The notes under the pieces: generated by a model
Databases searched by the model: none
Seen by the model: only the letters and a program-made list of their open reading frames with translations
What the model was told of the DNA's origin: nothing
Program-made: the position numbers and the translations under genes
Assembly (NCBI RefSeq): GCF_000341105.1
Contig: NZ_ANBB01000050.1
Location: 62,001 to 126,000 of the forward strand
DNA length: 64,000 bases
Source of the DNA: Nocardiopsis potens DSM 45234
Lineage (GTDB): Bacteria; Actinomycetota; Actinomycetes; Streptosporangiales; Streptosporangiaceae
Direction of reading: 5' to 3'
Shown: positions 41,664 through 51,300 of the stretch, piece after piece
How positions within the stretch are numbered: the stretch's first letter is position 1
Layout of the letters: each line of letters opens with the position of its first letter

Positions 41664-42671
41664 GTGCGGTTCAGAAGTCTGGATGTGTACGCGGGAGCGG
41701 GAGGACAGGCGCTCGGTTTGGAACGGGCCGGCTTCGATCCGGTGATGCTCATCGACGACGACGCCCATGCCTGCGCCACGCTGCAGGTGAATCGCCCGAA
41801 CTGGGACGTCCGCCGTACGGATCTTCTGGAGTTCGTCGGGAGCGACCACCCTCAGGTGTTGGACGTGGACCTTTTGGCGGCGGGGCCTCCTCGGATGAGG
41901 TTCTCTCGCGCCGGTAAGAGGAACCGCCCGGAGAGCGAGGACCGGGACACCTGGAAGGCCGTCGTGTGGTTGGCCTTGGAGGTGTCCCCGCGCGCGCTCC
42001 TCATGGAGAACGTTCCGCACCTGGTCAGAGAAGAGGCGTTCGCCGAGGTCAGAGCCTTCACCGAGGAGGAGCTGGAGAGGGCCGGATACCGGTGTTCATG
42101 GCGGGTGCTGGACGCTCGGTACTTCGGCGTCCCGCAGTGCCGTGAGCACGGCGTCCTGGTGGCGCTCAAGGACGACGGCATGGAGAGGTTCTCCTGGCCC
42201 GAGCCCGGGTCGGACGCCCCGGTCCTCGGAGATGTGCTGTACCCCTCCATGGCGAGTCGGGGATGGCCGCAGGCCGACGAATGGGCGGCGGGTGCGAACG
42301 AGGTCGCCCCCACCATCGTCGGAGGGGCGACGGGGCGAGGGGGAGCCGACCTCGGCCCGAGCGGCAGCAAGAGGAAGTGGGCGCGTCTCGGCGTGAACGG
42401 TGGGAGCATCGGCGACGAGCCGCCGGGGCCGGACTTCGTCATGGTCCGACCGGAGGACCCGGGAGACGCCCAGGCCAGGAAGGCGCTGCCCAAGCTGACC
42501 ACCGATCAGGTCAAGGTGCTGCAGGGGTTTCCGCAGGACTGGCGCCTCGAGGGCGGCAAGACGTCGGGGTACAGGCAGGTGGGACACGCGCTGCCGCCCC
42601 CGCTGGCATGCGCGTTGGGAGAGCGGATCGCCATCGCCCTGGAGAAACCGGAGACGGATCGGCACTCCTGA
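41664..42671 (+). CDS. C5-cytosine methyltransferase homolog lacking the catalytic Cys
   Basis: A 335-aa protein from GTG 41664, with AGAGGAG upstream. Motif I (LDVYAGAGGQALGLERAGF), motif VI (LLMENVPHL, ENV at 115-117), motif VIII-like QCREHG and motif X-like GHALPPPLA are present. Motif IV, normally GPPCQ, reads G74-P-P-R77-M78, so the nucleophile Cys is Arg and the Gln is Met. The rest of the frame is intact, with no stop or frameshift. It could be a non-catalytic DNA-binding or regulatory partner of the intact enzyme downstream. Confidence 0.85.
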   Translation: MRFRSLDVYAGAGGQALGLERAGFDPVMLIDDDAHACATLQVNRPNWDVRRTDLLEFVGSDHPQVLDVDLLAAGPPRMRFSRAGKRNRPESEDRDTWKAVVWLALEVSPRALLMENVPHLVREEAFAEVRAFTEEELERAGYRCSWRVLDARYFGVPQCREHGVLVALKDDGMERFSWPEPGSDAPVLGDVLYPSMASRGWPQADEWAAGANEVAPTIVGGATGRGGADLGPSGSKRKWARLGVNGGSIGDEPPGPDFVMVRPEDPGDAQARKALPKLTTDQVKVLQGFPQDWRLEGGKTSGYRQVGHALPPPLACALGERIAIALEKPETDRHS

Positions 42672-42764
42672 GGCGGGGGAGAGGCGAGGAACCAGGGTCG
42701 CGATCAGGTAGAGATCACGGGTCGTGAAGCGGAAGGGGGTGGAGAGCCCCGTTAGGATGACGCC

Positions 42765-43979
42765 ATGTCCGCCGCTTCCATCGATCCCATCAACATCGTC
42801 GACCTCTTCGCCGGCTGCGGCGGCTTCACCCAGGGGTTTCACGAATTCGTACCGGACGGTGCCTCGGAGTCACCGTTCCGGACCGTCGGCGCCGTCGAGT
42901 GGGACAAGGCGGCGGCCGCCACTTATGCGCAGAATTTCGCGAAAGAGGCCGGTGGGATAGAGAAGATCTTCGCCGGCAACATCAAGGATTGGAATCCGGG
43001 TGACGTCAACGCCGATGTTCAGGTGATTCTCGGCGGCCCACCCTGCCAGGGGTTCTCCGGGCTGGGCAAGGAGAACCCCGAAGACCCGCGGAACAAGCTC
43101 TGGCAAGAGTACGTCCGAGTGGTCGAGAAACTCAGCCCTGAGATCTTCGTCATCGAGAACGTGGACCGCTTCTTCAAGTCAGTGGAATATGCCGCACTGC
43201 TGAAGGCGCTGGACGGCGGCCCGCTGGCGGAGTATGAGATCAGCGGAGGCCACCTGGTCGCGGCCGATTACGGATCCCCGCAGACGCGGAAGAGAACCAT
43301 CGTGATCGCGACGCATAAGGACATCATCAAGGCCCATCCCACGCGGCGACCGATGGCACACCCTACACCGACCCATATTGAACCGGCCGACACGGACGGA
43401 ACCCTCTGGGAAGAAGAGACGGGCTTGCTCCCCTGGAATCCGGCGAGCGAAGTATTCGGACGCCCGGGAAATCCGAACCCTCTGGTTCCCGAAGAGACGC
43501 CATCCACTGAGCTGCCGATGGGGAAGGTGGAGTTCTCTGGAAAAATGTTCCCCGGGGCTTTCCGGACCGATCAGCTCCACATTGGGCGCAATCCCACCGA
43601 TCTTTCTCTTGAGAGATATGAGAGCATCCCTCCTGGGGGCAATCGGTGGGACATCCCGGACCGCATTTCCACGAAAAGCTGGCTGAATCACCGGAACGGC
43701 TCGGGTGACGTCATGGGGCGGATGCACCTCGACCGGCCGTCGGTCACCATCCGGACCGAGTTCTACAAGCCGGAGAAGGGGCGCTATCTGCACCCCTGGG
43801 CGCACCGCCCCATCACCCACCTCGAAGCCGCGCTGATCCAGGGCTTCCCCCGGGATTTCCTGTGGTGCGGAAGCAAGACCCAGATCGCCCGACAGATCGG
43901 CAACGCGGTCCCGGTGGACCTCTCGCGCGCGATCGCGAAACAGGTGTACGAGTACCTGAGAGAGGTCAAGCGGTCGTAG
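42765..43979 (+). CDS. DNA (cytosine-5-)-methyltransferase
   Basis: A 404-aa enzyme. Motif I NIVDLFAGCGGFTQGF, motif IV GGPPCQGFSG (Cys94), motif VI FVIENVDRF, motif VIII SPQTRKR and motif X IGNAVPVDL are intact, with a target-recognition region of ~150 residues between VIII and X. It would methylate cytosine within a defined sequence, marking self DNA. A C5 methyltransferase (DrmMII) is a component of class 1 DISARM. It is convergent with, and overlaps by 14 bases, a three-gene leftward operon. Base composition is visibly AT-richer here, especially 43300-43700. Confidence 0.93.
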   Translation: MSAASIDPINIVDLFAGCGGFTQGFHEFVPDGASESPFRTVGAVEWDKAAAATYAQNFAKEAGGIEKIFAGNIKDWNPGDVNADVQVILGGPPCQGFSGLGKENPEDPRNKLWQEYVRVVEKLSPEIFVIENVDRFFKSVEYAALLKALDGGPLAEYEISGGHLVAADYGSPQTRKRTIVIATHKDIIKAHPTRRPMAHPTPTHIEPADTDGTLWEEETGLLPWNPASEVFGRPGNPNPLVPEETPSTELPMGKVEFSGKMFPGAFRTDQLHIGRNPTDLSLERYESIPPGGNRWDIPDRISTKSWLNHRNGSGDVMGRMHLDRPSVTIRTEFYKPEKGRYLHPWAHRPITHLEAALIQGFPRDFLWCGSKTQIARQIGNAVPVDLSRAIAKQVYEYLREVKRS

Positions 43980-44871
43980 AGCCGCCTTCTCCCTCCTCGT
44001 CCTCCTTCTCCTTGTCCTTCTCACGTCCTCGGACCGGGGCCTCGGCGAACAGTCGCTCGAAGAGTGATGCCAGGGCGGCGACCGAATCCGGGTAGGTGCG
44101 TCCGTCGTCGGGGCCGTCCGGGAGGCGGTCGTAGGGGGTGAAATCCTCGTCGCCGGCCGCGATCCAGTCGTGGTAAGGAGCGGGGTCGGGAGAGGAGTCG
44201 GGGGCGATCGCCTCGAACGCGATCGTGCTGCCGGCGCTGTTCACCGCCTTCCCGAGGGCGTTGATCTCGCGTCCACCCTGGACCGCGCCCTTCGAGATCA
44301 GCGAGATGATCGCCTGTGCGGTCGGCCGATGAAGGACGGTCTCGAATCGGAGGATCGAGTTCAACACGTCCTGGTCCTTACAGGCCGTCACCACCGGTCG
44401 GTAGTCGAAACCGTCCCGGAAGAGTTCCGCCGCCCACCACAGGCGGGCGAACGCCTGGGTGTGGAACGGTCCGCAGAAACGTTTCGCGTTGATGGTCGGT
44501 ACAGGTTTCTTCTCGGTCGGTTTCGCGAGATGCCGTCGGCGGACGTAGTCGGGGGCGACACGGAGGGCGAGGTGATTCCACAGACCGCTTTCGGCGGCCT
44601 CGCGGCGGGTGATGCGCAGGGTGGAGTGAAGGCGCGGGGCCAACCAGGCGTCCGCGGCGGTGGCGGCGTCCTCCTCGAAGCGGGCCATGGCCTCGTTCAG
44701 CAGGTCACGGACCCGTTCCGTCTCCCAGCGGGCCTCATCCGGAAGCTCCTTCGAGGCCTGGTCGAGGGCGGCGGCCGGAGGACGCTCGTCACCTCGGAGG
44801 ATCCCGGAGGTGAGGTGCTTCACCGCGATCTCGTCGGGGAGGAGGGCGAAGCGTTTCGGAGTCGTGCTCAA
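43966..44871 (-). CDS. DUF6339-like protein (island component)
   Basis: A 301-aa protein, third in a leftward operon; ATG 44871 overlaps the upstream stop by ATGA. It is helical and basic in the middle (RVAPDYVRRRHLAKP, CGPFHTQAFARLWWAAELFRDGFDYRPVVTAC) with VETVLHRPTAQAIISL-type sequence, and it ends in a Lys/Glu-rich charged tail. From memory it resembles DUF6339, a family of unknown function; I see no catalytic motif. Its coupling to the HTH-GHKL gene implies a shared complex. Confidence 0.7.
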   Translation of the reverse strand: MSTTPKRFALLPDEIAVKHLTSGILRGDERPPAAALDQASKELPDEARWETERVRDLLNEAMARFEEDAATAADAWLAPRLHSTLRITRREAAESGLWNHLALRVAPDYVRRRHLAKPTEKKPVPTINAKRFCGPFHTQAFARLWWAAELFRDGFDYRPVVTACKDQDVLNSILRFETVLHRPTAQAIISLISKGAVQGGREINALGKAVNSAGSTIAFEAIAPDSSPDPAPYHDWIAAGDEDFTPYDRLPDGPDDGRTYPDSVAALASLFERLFAEAPVRGREKDKEKEDEEGEGGSTTA

Positions 44872-45836
44872 CGGGTCTCCTCGGAGGCGCGGCGGGTGGA
44901 ACGGATCAGGGCGCCGATGTTGCGATACTGCCGGGCCTGCAACGCGGCGGAGCGGCGGATCCGGTTCTGTAGATCACCGCCGCCCTCACCGGAACGGCAC
45001 CGTGCGACGGCCTCCTGAAGGGCCTCCCGGGGGGAGAGGTCGGGGAAGGCTCCCGGAAGGAGCTTCTTCAACACCCCTTCTCGCCAGCCGCCCGGCCATT
45101 CGGCGCGCTCGTCCTCATCGATCTCGGCGGCGAAGAGGGCGTCGTTGAACAGGGTGACCCAGGCGTCCTTGGCGATCTCCGACGCGATTGCCTCACGCAC
45201 CTCGCGTTCGGGGGCGCGTGCGTGCTTCAGGATCTCCTCCAGCCCTTCGACCTTGCGGTTGAGGTAGATCAACGGTTCCTGGCCGGTGGTCTCGACGTAC
45301 CAGGGGTCCTGGCGATAGTCGTGCAGGTGGGGGTTGGCCTCGTCGGAGAAGTCGGCCCAGGTCACCTTGATCGAGTTCTCCCGGGTCGGCGTCGTGGCCT
45401 GGAGATCGACCGTCCACGGAGCATCGACCCCCCCGATGATGCGTCCCGGAACGCCCCCGACGGTCGCGGTGATCTGTCCGCCGATCTGCACGCGCCCCAA
45501 GTGACGGTCGGCGAAGACGGTGATCTCCCCGACCCAGGAATCACCGTCCCGTTCCTTCAAGACGACGACGTCGCGCGTGTTCGTACGGCGCTCGAACGCG
45601 ATGACCTGCGGAAGCACCTCCCGCCAGTCGCCGTTCCGAAGCTCCTCGACCGGAGTCCGAAGGCGCACGGAGAGACGGGCCTCCCCCCACTTCTCGCGTT
45701 CCGCCCGGTGGAGGGCGACGGTGCGCTTCGACGGGGCCACCATCCTGTAGTCGAGCGGGACGCCGTCGAGCCGTACCTCCGTGATGTCCAGAGCGATCTC
45801 GCCGGCCAGGACGGGGTAAGGGACCAGACGCCTCAT
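44868..45836 (-). CDS. Unknown protein, middle gene of the leftward island operon
   Basis: A 322-aa protein from ATG 45836; both ends overlap neighbours by ATGA. The N-terminal ~190 residues are beta-rich (ITEVRLDGVPLDYRMVAPSKRTVALHRAER, ARLSVRLRTPVEEL, GRVQIGGQITATVGG). The C-terminal ~130 are helical (EILKHARAPEREVREAIASEIAKDAWVTLFNDAL). I do not recognise a family. The tight coupling to a GHKL ATPase and a DUF6339-like protein argues for a three-subunit unit. Confidence 0.75.
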   Translation of the reverse strand: MRRLVPYPVLAGEIALDITEVRLDGVPLDYRMVAPSKRTVALHRAEREKWGEARLSVRLRTPVEELRNGDWREVLPQVIAFERRTNTRDVVVLKERDGDSWVGEITVFADRHLGRVQIGGQITATVGGVPGRIIGGVDAPWTVDLQATTPTRENSIKVTWADFSDEANPHLHDYRQDPWYVETTGQEPLIYLNRKVEGLEEILKHARAPEREVREAIASEIAKDAWVTLFNDALFAAEIDEDERAEWPGGWREGVLKKLLPGAFPDLSPREALQEAVARCRSGEGGGDLQNRIRRSAALQARQYRNIGALIRSTRRASEETR

Positions 45837-47908
45837 CGCTCCTCCCCTCTTCCTCGTTCCAGATCGACCTCGACCATGGCCATGTCCGCTGCGACGGGGT
45901 GGTCGTTCACGTCGCTCACGCCCTCGAACGTCGCATGGCGCGCCCCCGGGTCGGATTCCAGGCGGTGCAGATCGCCCTCGGCGAGGACGCAGCCTCGGAC
46001 GGGGGTCAGGTCGGCCCAGGCGACCCTCGGGTGAGGGCCGGAGCGGGTGACGAATCTGAGGACGGGGCGGAACTCCCACGGATCCTTGCGTTCGGGGAAC
46101 CTGACCTCGACGCGCAGGCGCCAGGAGCCGTCCGCCCCGACCTCCCCGTCGATGTCCTGGACCGTCGGATGACCCGGACTGCGCGGTGGCGGCGGCGGGT
46201 CGAGGTTCAGCATGTCCTTGAGGACCTTGGGGGTCTCCTCGGCCGTGGCGACGACGGGACGGAGGACCTCCCGCAGCCGGTCGTTGACCGCCTTCCGGAA
46301 CTCCTTGATCCGGGTGGCCGCGCCACGGACATAGGTGGCGGTCAGGTCGTCGGTCGGTCGCCAGTCGTTGTGCTCCGGGGGTTCGGCGCTGCGCAGGAAC
46401 CTCTCCGCGGGCTCGGTCTCCTCGGTCGGGCCCTGTGTCGCGAGGCCCGCGAGGAGGATCGCCTCGAACGGCTCGGTGCCGAGCGGTACGTCGTAGAAGC
46501 GCCGATCCGTGAGGACCATGCGGTTGCCGCGCATCCACACGACGTGGTTGGGCCGTTCGGCGTCGGGAGAGGAGGAGGTCACCAGGAGCACGGCCTTGTG
46601 GGTGATCGAGACGGACGCCTTGTCGCCGCGCAGCGCCGGTACGGTGAGCGGGACCTCGGTGGCGATCACGTCCTCGGCGTTCGTCTTCTCGGTGACGGTG
46701 GTGCCGTTCAGGAAGGCGTTGATGGCCCGGGAGCGTGCGGGTTCGTACTCGTAGGGGTTCACCCGCTCCTCGGAGAGGACGTCGCCGTTGCGTCGGATCG
46801 CGACGGTCGCCTCCAACGGGGGGTGCTCGCCGGGGGAGTCTCCGGAGACCATCGACGGCCAGAAGCTGTGCGCCAGTCCGCTCACCAGCGATCGTTTGAA
46901 CTCCTCGAGGGAGCCCGCGTTGCCGGTGGCGTCGTGCGCCCCCACGATGAGGAAGGAGGTGCCCGGGGCGCTCCCCTCACGGGACAGGCGGAGCCGCGTG
47001 ACGGTCTCGTCGTCTCCCCACCAGGAGCGGGCCGCCCCGTCCCGGTTCGGGTCCTCACGCCCCAGCCAGGCCGGACCTGCGTAGGACCTTCCGTTCACGC
47101 TGTGCCAGGGCAGGTTCAAGCGGCCCATCAGGCGATTGCGGCGGTGTCCCTCGTAAGGCTCGGACAGGGAACTGTTGACCAGCACCAGGCCGAACCTGCT
47201 GGTGGACCAGAGGGTGGCCTTGCCGAGGCCGTAGGATCCACCGGCGGTCGCGGACTTCCGGCTGTCCAACTGGCGGCGGAGGACCGCGGCGAACTTCCCG
47301 TCCTCGTACTCGTCCCCGGTCAGGCCGGAGGCGTTGTAGTCCTCGATGCGGAGCAGGGTGAGGGCGTTCGTCTCCCGGAGCTCGTCCAGGCCGCTGCGCA
47401 GGACACGGCCGACCTTCTGCGCCCCTTCGATCGCGGCCTGGAAGTGCTCCTCCAGGTCGTGCCAGCGCAGGGCCTCGAGAAAGTCCCACAGGTGTTCGCC
47501 CTCGAGTTCCTCCAGCACGTAACGGACGTGCACCGGGCGGTCGGAGCTCAGGCGTTCGTCGAGGCTGTTCTGGGTCGCCTCGCGGGTCAACACCGCCGGG
47601 TCGCCGTCGAAGGCGAAGGCGGCGGTGTCCCCGTACTCCCGCCCCCCATCGGCGTGGCCCGGGCGGTGGTACCAGTGGACCGTCTCGAAATTGTCGGGGA
47701 TCTCGGTCCGGCTCGCGGACGATCCGGTGTCCAACCCGAAGAGCCGTTCGATCGCCTCGATCTTGTCCCGGCGGGGCTCGGCTCGTCCGGTGACCCAGGC
47801 GGACACCGCCGCTCGGGTCACCGAGAGCTCCGAGGCCAGTTCCGCCTGGCTCAAGCCGGCCCTGCGGAGCTGGCGTCCCAGCCATACGCCGAAGTCTTCT
47901 GCCGTCAC
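45833..47908 (-). CDS. XRE-HTH fused to a GHKL-type ATPase
   Basis: A 691-aa protein from GTG 47908 (GAGGAA upstream). Residues ~1-60 are an XRE HTH (FGVWLGRQLRRAGLSQAELASELSVTRAAVSAWVTGRAEP). A GHKL-like ATP site follows: N-box LTREATQNSLDERL, a second motif around LRIEDYNASGLTG, and a glycine lid GSYGLGKATLWSTS. A long C-terminal region of unknown fold ends the protein. The HTH can bind the palindrome at 47972-47996, 64 bases upstream, giving autoregulation. It is first gene of the leftward operon and divergent from the helicase operon. Confidence 0.8.
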   Translation of the reverse strand: MTAEDFGVWLGRQLRRAGLSQAELASELSVTRAAVSAWVTGRAEPRRDKIEAIERLFGLDTGSSASRTEIPDNFETVHWYHRPGHADGGREYGDTAAFAFDGDPAVLTREATQNSLDERLSSDRPVHVRYVLEELEGEHLWDFLEALRWHDLEEHFQAAIEGAQKVGRVLRSGLDELRETNALTLLRIEDYNASGLTGDEYEDGKFAAVLRRQLDSRKSATAGGSYGLGKATLWSTSRFGLVLVNSSLSEPYEGHRRNRLMGRLNLPWHSVNGRSYAGPAWLGREDPNRDGAARSWWGDDETVTRLRLSREGSAPGTSFLIVGAHDATGNAGSLEEFKRSLVSGLAHSFWPSMVSGDSPGEHPPLEATVAIRRNGDVLSEERVNPYEYEPARSRAINAFLNGTTVTEKTNAEDVIATEVPLTVPALRGDKASVSITHKAVLLVTSSSPDAERPNHVVWMRGNRMVLTDRRFYDVPLGTEPFEAILLAGLATQGPTEETEPAERFLRSAEPPEHNDWRPTDDLTATYVRGAATRIKEFRKAVNDRLREVLRPVVATAEETPKVLKDMLNLDPPPPPRSPGHPTVQDIDGEVGADGSWRLRVEVRFPERKDPWEFRPVLRFVTRSGPHPRVAWADLTPVRGCVLAEGDLHRLESDPGARHATFEGVSDVNDHPVAADMAMVEVDLERGRGEER

Positions 47909-48386
47909 ACCGTTCCTCGCCCTCACGCGGTCATCTCGGTCTCGGCTCGACCGAGCAGCGGGACCAGTGTGTTTGACAAGGGGGTGTGGTGTCAAATAAA
48001 AGTTGACGCCAGCTCGTGTGGAGCGGTGGAGTGCGAGGAGCGGGCGGGGTCCGTGGTGGGGTCCGACCATGTCTCAGGAGTCGTTCTGCAGGTGGGTCTC
48101 CGTTGAACGGCAAGGGGTGAGGCGAAGTGCAGGTCTTTTTCCTCGCGGGGGTTGCAGAAAAGGTTTCGAGGTGAAATTCTTGGGCTCCCCGCTCCGGGTG
48201 ACGGGATAAGGTGAAACCGTTCACTGGTTCCTCCTGTCGTTTCCGTTGCTCTCCTCGATTCGCTCGGCGACCGTCGTGTCCTTCCGTCGTGAGCGTCGAC
48301 CCGTGGGCGGGTGGCGTTCTCGACGTAGGGCGCCTCGGAGACGCCGTTTTCCGTGGTGGCTTTTTTCGTGTCGAGAAGGGTTCGAA
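47909..48386. other. Divergent promoter region of the island, 478 bases
   Basis: This separates the leftward HTH-GHKL operon and the rightward helicase operon. It contains the palindrome at 47972-47996, a TTGAC at ~48002, and a long untranslated leader (~48010-48386) before ATG 48387. The leader has no credible ORF and is richer in T runs than flanking DNA. Confidence 0.6.
47972..47996. promoter_or_regulatory. Probable operator of the defence island
   Basis: TTTGACA-N11-TGTCAAA is an exact inverted repeat in an AT-rich patch between the divergent operons. Each half contains a -35-like TTGACA on one strand, so a bound repressor would block both promoters. The XRE domain encoded 64 bases away is the natural ligand. 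Confidence 0.6.
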
Positions 48387-51300
48387 ATGGCTTCTTCCTT
48401 TGGTGAGGGCTCCGTCCTTTCGTTGGTCGAAGAGCAGCGAGAGCGTGTCCTCGAGACGTATCGGATCGACCCCGGGCTCATTCAGGAGCACGCCAACGGG
48501 GAGCGTCGGATCCAGCAGGGCGGTTACGGGGACCGGCAGATATACGAGCTGGTCCAGAACGGTGCCGACGAGCTGCAGAACGAGGTGGGCGGGGAGATCC
48601 GCGTCGTCCTCACCGATGAGCGCCTGTACTGCGCGAATCAGGGAAGCCCGATGACGGTCGAAGGCGTGGACACCATTCTGCGCATGGGCGTTTCACGGAA
48701 GCGCGGCGGGCAGATCGGGCGGTTCGGCGTCGGGGTCAAGTCGGTGCTCGGTGTGACGGACACCCCCGAATTCTTCGGTCGTGAAGACGGGAAGAGCTTC
48801 GGATTCGCCCGTGAGTGGGCGGAGGAGCAGATCCGGGGCGTCAGGCCGGACGCCGGTGAGATCCCCGTGCTGCGCATCGCCAGGCCGTTGGACCGGGACG
48901 TGGAGGCCGCGGCGGACCCGATCCTGAAGGAACTCCTCGAATGGGCGACCACCGTCGTCCGTCTCGATCTCAAGCGGGGAAAGACGCTCCGGTTGGCCGC
49001 GGACCTCGAAGCCTTCCCGGTTCAGTTCCCCCTGTTCTCGCCGCACGTCGGAACGGTCACTCTGGAGGATCGGCGGGCGGGGCAGGGAAGGCGGCGCCGG
49101 CTCTCCCAGACGATCGAGGGCGACCGGCGGGTGCTGAAGATCCGCGACCTGTCGGGCAGGGAGACGGAAGAGAGCTGGCGCGTCTTCGAGCGGCCGCACA
49201 CCCCGAGCCCGGAGGCGCTGGCCGACGCCGGCGAACTGCACGACCGCCCCGTGATCGACGTCTCCTGGGCCGTCCCGGAGACCCAGGGGCGCTCGCATGC
49301 GCACGGGAGTTTCTGGGCGTACTTCCCGACCAACTTCACGACCACGCTCCGCGGGATCGTCAACGCTCCGTGGAAGACGAGCGAGGACCGGCAGAACCTC
49401 TACAGCGCCAACCGGTTCAACGAGGAGTTGATCCGGGTCGCGGCCGAGCTCGTCGTCGACTCGTTGTCGGAGCTCTCCCGCCCCGAGGACCGTTGTGCGC
49501 ACCTGGACGCGGTTCCCGCACGTGGACGAGAAGAACCGCAGTTCGCCGCGACCACCCTGGTCAAGGGGATCTGGGAGGCGAGCGCGGAGCGGCCCACCCT
49601 GCCCGATCAGGACGGTGCGTTCGGGAAGGCCGGGGACGTCCGGCTGCACCCGGCGGGACTGGAGCGCCGCTGGCTGCGCCTGTGGGCCGAACACGCCGGC
49701 CGGCCGCGGAACTGGTGCGACCACTCGCTTGAGAACAAACCGCACCGCCGTCCGAGCGCGGAGCGCCTCGTGTCGCAGGCGGGCGGCCGGGTCGCCACGG
49801 TAGGGGAGTGGCTGGAGGCGCTGGTGGAGGACGAGAGTCCGGAGGCGTCCGCCCGGGCCGTGCTCATCCTCGCGGACATGAAGGCCAAGAACCCGGGACT
49901 CGCGGAGCAGGCCGCCGGCGCCCGGGTCGTGCTGACGGAGAGGGAAGGGCTGGTCGCGGCCTCCTCGGGGGTGTTCCGGCGATCCGGGTCGGACGTGCTC
50001 GGCGACGACCTCCGCTATGTCGATGAGCGCGTTCTCGAACAGAACGTGGGAGAGACCGGAACGCCCGCTCACGTGCGTCGGGCGTTGGACGCGCTCGGCG
50101 TGTACGAGGCCGACGCCGCCGGCCGGTTCGCGGCCGTGCTCAAGCGCGGGATCGAAGGTTACGACGAAGCGGGCTGGGACGCCTTCTGGAGCCTCTCCCG
50201 GCAGGCGGGGCCCGCGGAGACGCTGTCCCTGTTCAAGGAGCATCGTGTCGACACCGTGAACGACGTGCACGTGAGGACGTTGGACGGCGGATATCACGCG
50301 GTGCGGGACTGCCTGCGTCCGGGACGGATCGTCCCCGAGGACGGCTCCCGTGACGCCGAGGTCGCCGTGGACATGCGCTTCCACACGCCCGACGCGGTGG
50401 TTCTCCGGGACCTGGACTTCGGACTGCTGGACGGGCCGGTCACACGCTGCGATCCGGAAGGCGAGAAATGGTTCGAGGAGTACAAGGAGGACGTCTGGCG
50501 GAAGTACTGCAAGACGCTTCCCGCCGAGGAGAAGAGGCCGCAGTTCGGCACGCTGCACTTCGAAGGCGCACCGCCGCCCGGCCCTCTCCATCTCCTTCCC
50601 CGGCTCTCCGAGGAGGGCCGGGCGGCCTTCCTCAAGGCGATCCCGGCCGGCGGGCTCGTCGGTGAATGGACGATTCGGGTCGGCAGGAGGGAATCGACGC
50701 GACGTCCGGTGTTCTCGCCGCTGGTGTGGATGGCCCATCGCCACGGCGTACTGCCCACATCGCTGGGGATCCGTTCCCTCAAGGAATGCGTGGGGTCGCA
50801 CCTGAGGCGCCATGAGGACGTGCTGCCCGTAGCGGACGTCTCCCAGGAGTTGTGTGAGGTCCTGCGGTTGCCGCGCAGGCTCGATCAGCTCGGCGCGAAA
50901 GTGTGGAGGACCCTGGCCGAAGAGGCCGCGGCCTCGGAGGACGACGAATTCCCGGGCAAGGTCTACGCCCTCTTCTTCGAGGCGGAGGCGGACTTCCCGG
51001 AAGGCGTGCCGACCCGTTGCCGGATCGGCTCCGAGTGGAGTCGGGAGATCGATGACGCGGAGATCGTGGTCACCTCCGATCTCGGTCGCTATCGGGAACT
51101 GATCCGGATCGGGGAGCCGGCGTTGCTGGTCCCCGATGAGAAGACGGCCGAGAACATGCGCGAAGTGTGGGGCCTGCGCAGCCCGGAGGACGCGATCCGG
51201 AAAGAGATCCGCCATGTGCCCGACGGAGACCCGGTCCCGCTCGTAGAGGAGTTCCCCTTCCTGCGCCTCACCCACAGGACCCAGATCGACGGATGGTCGC

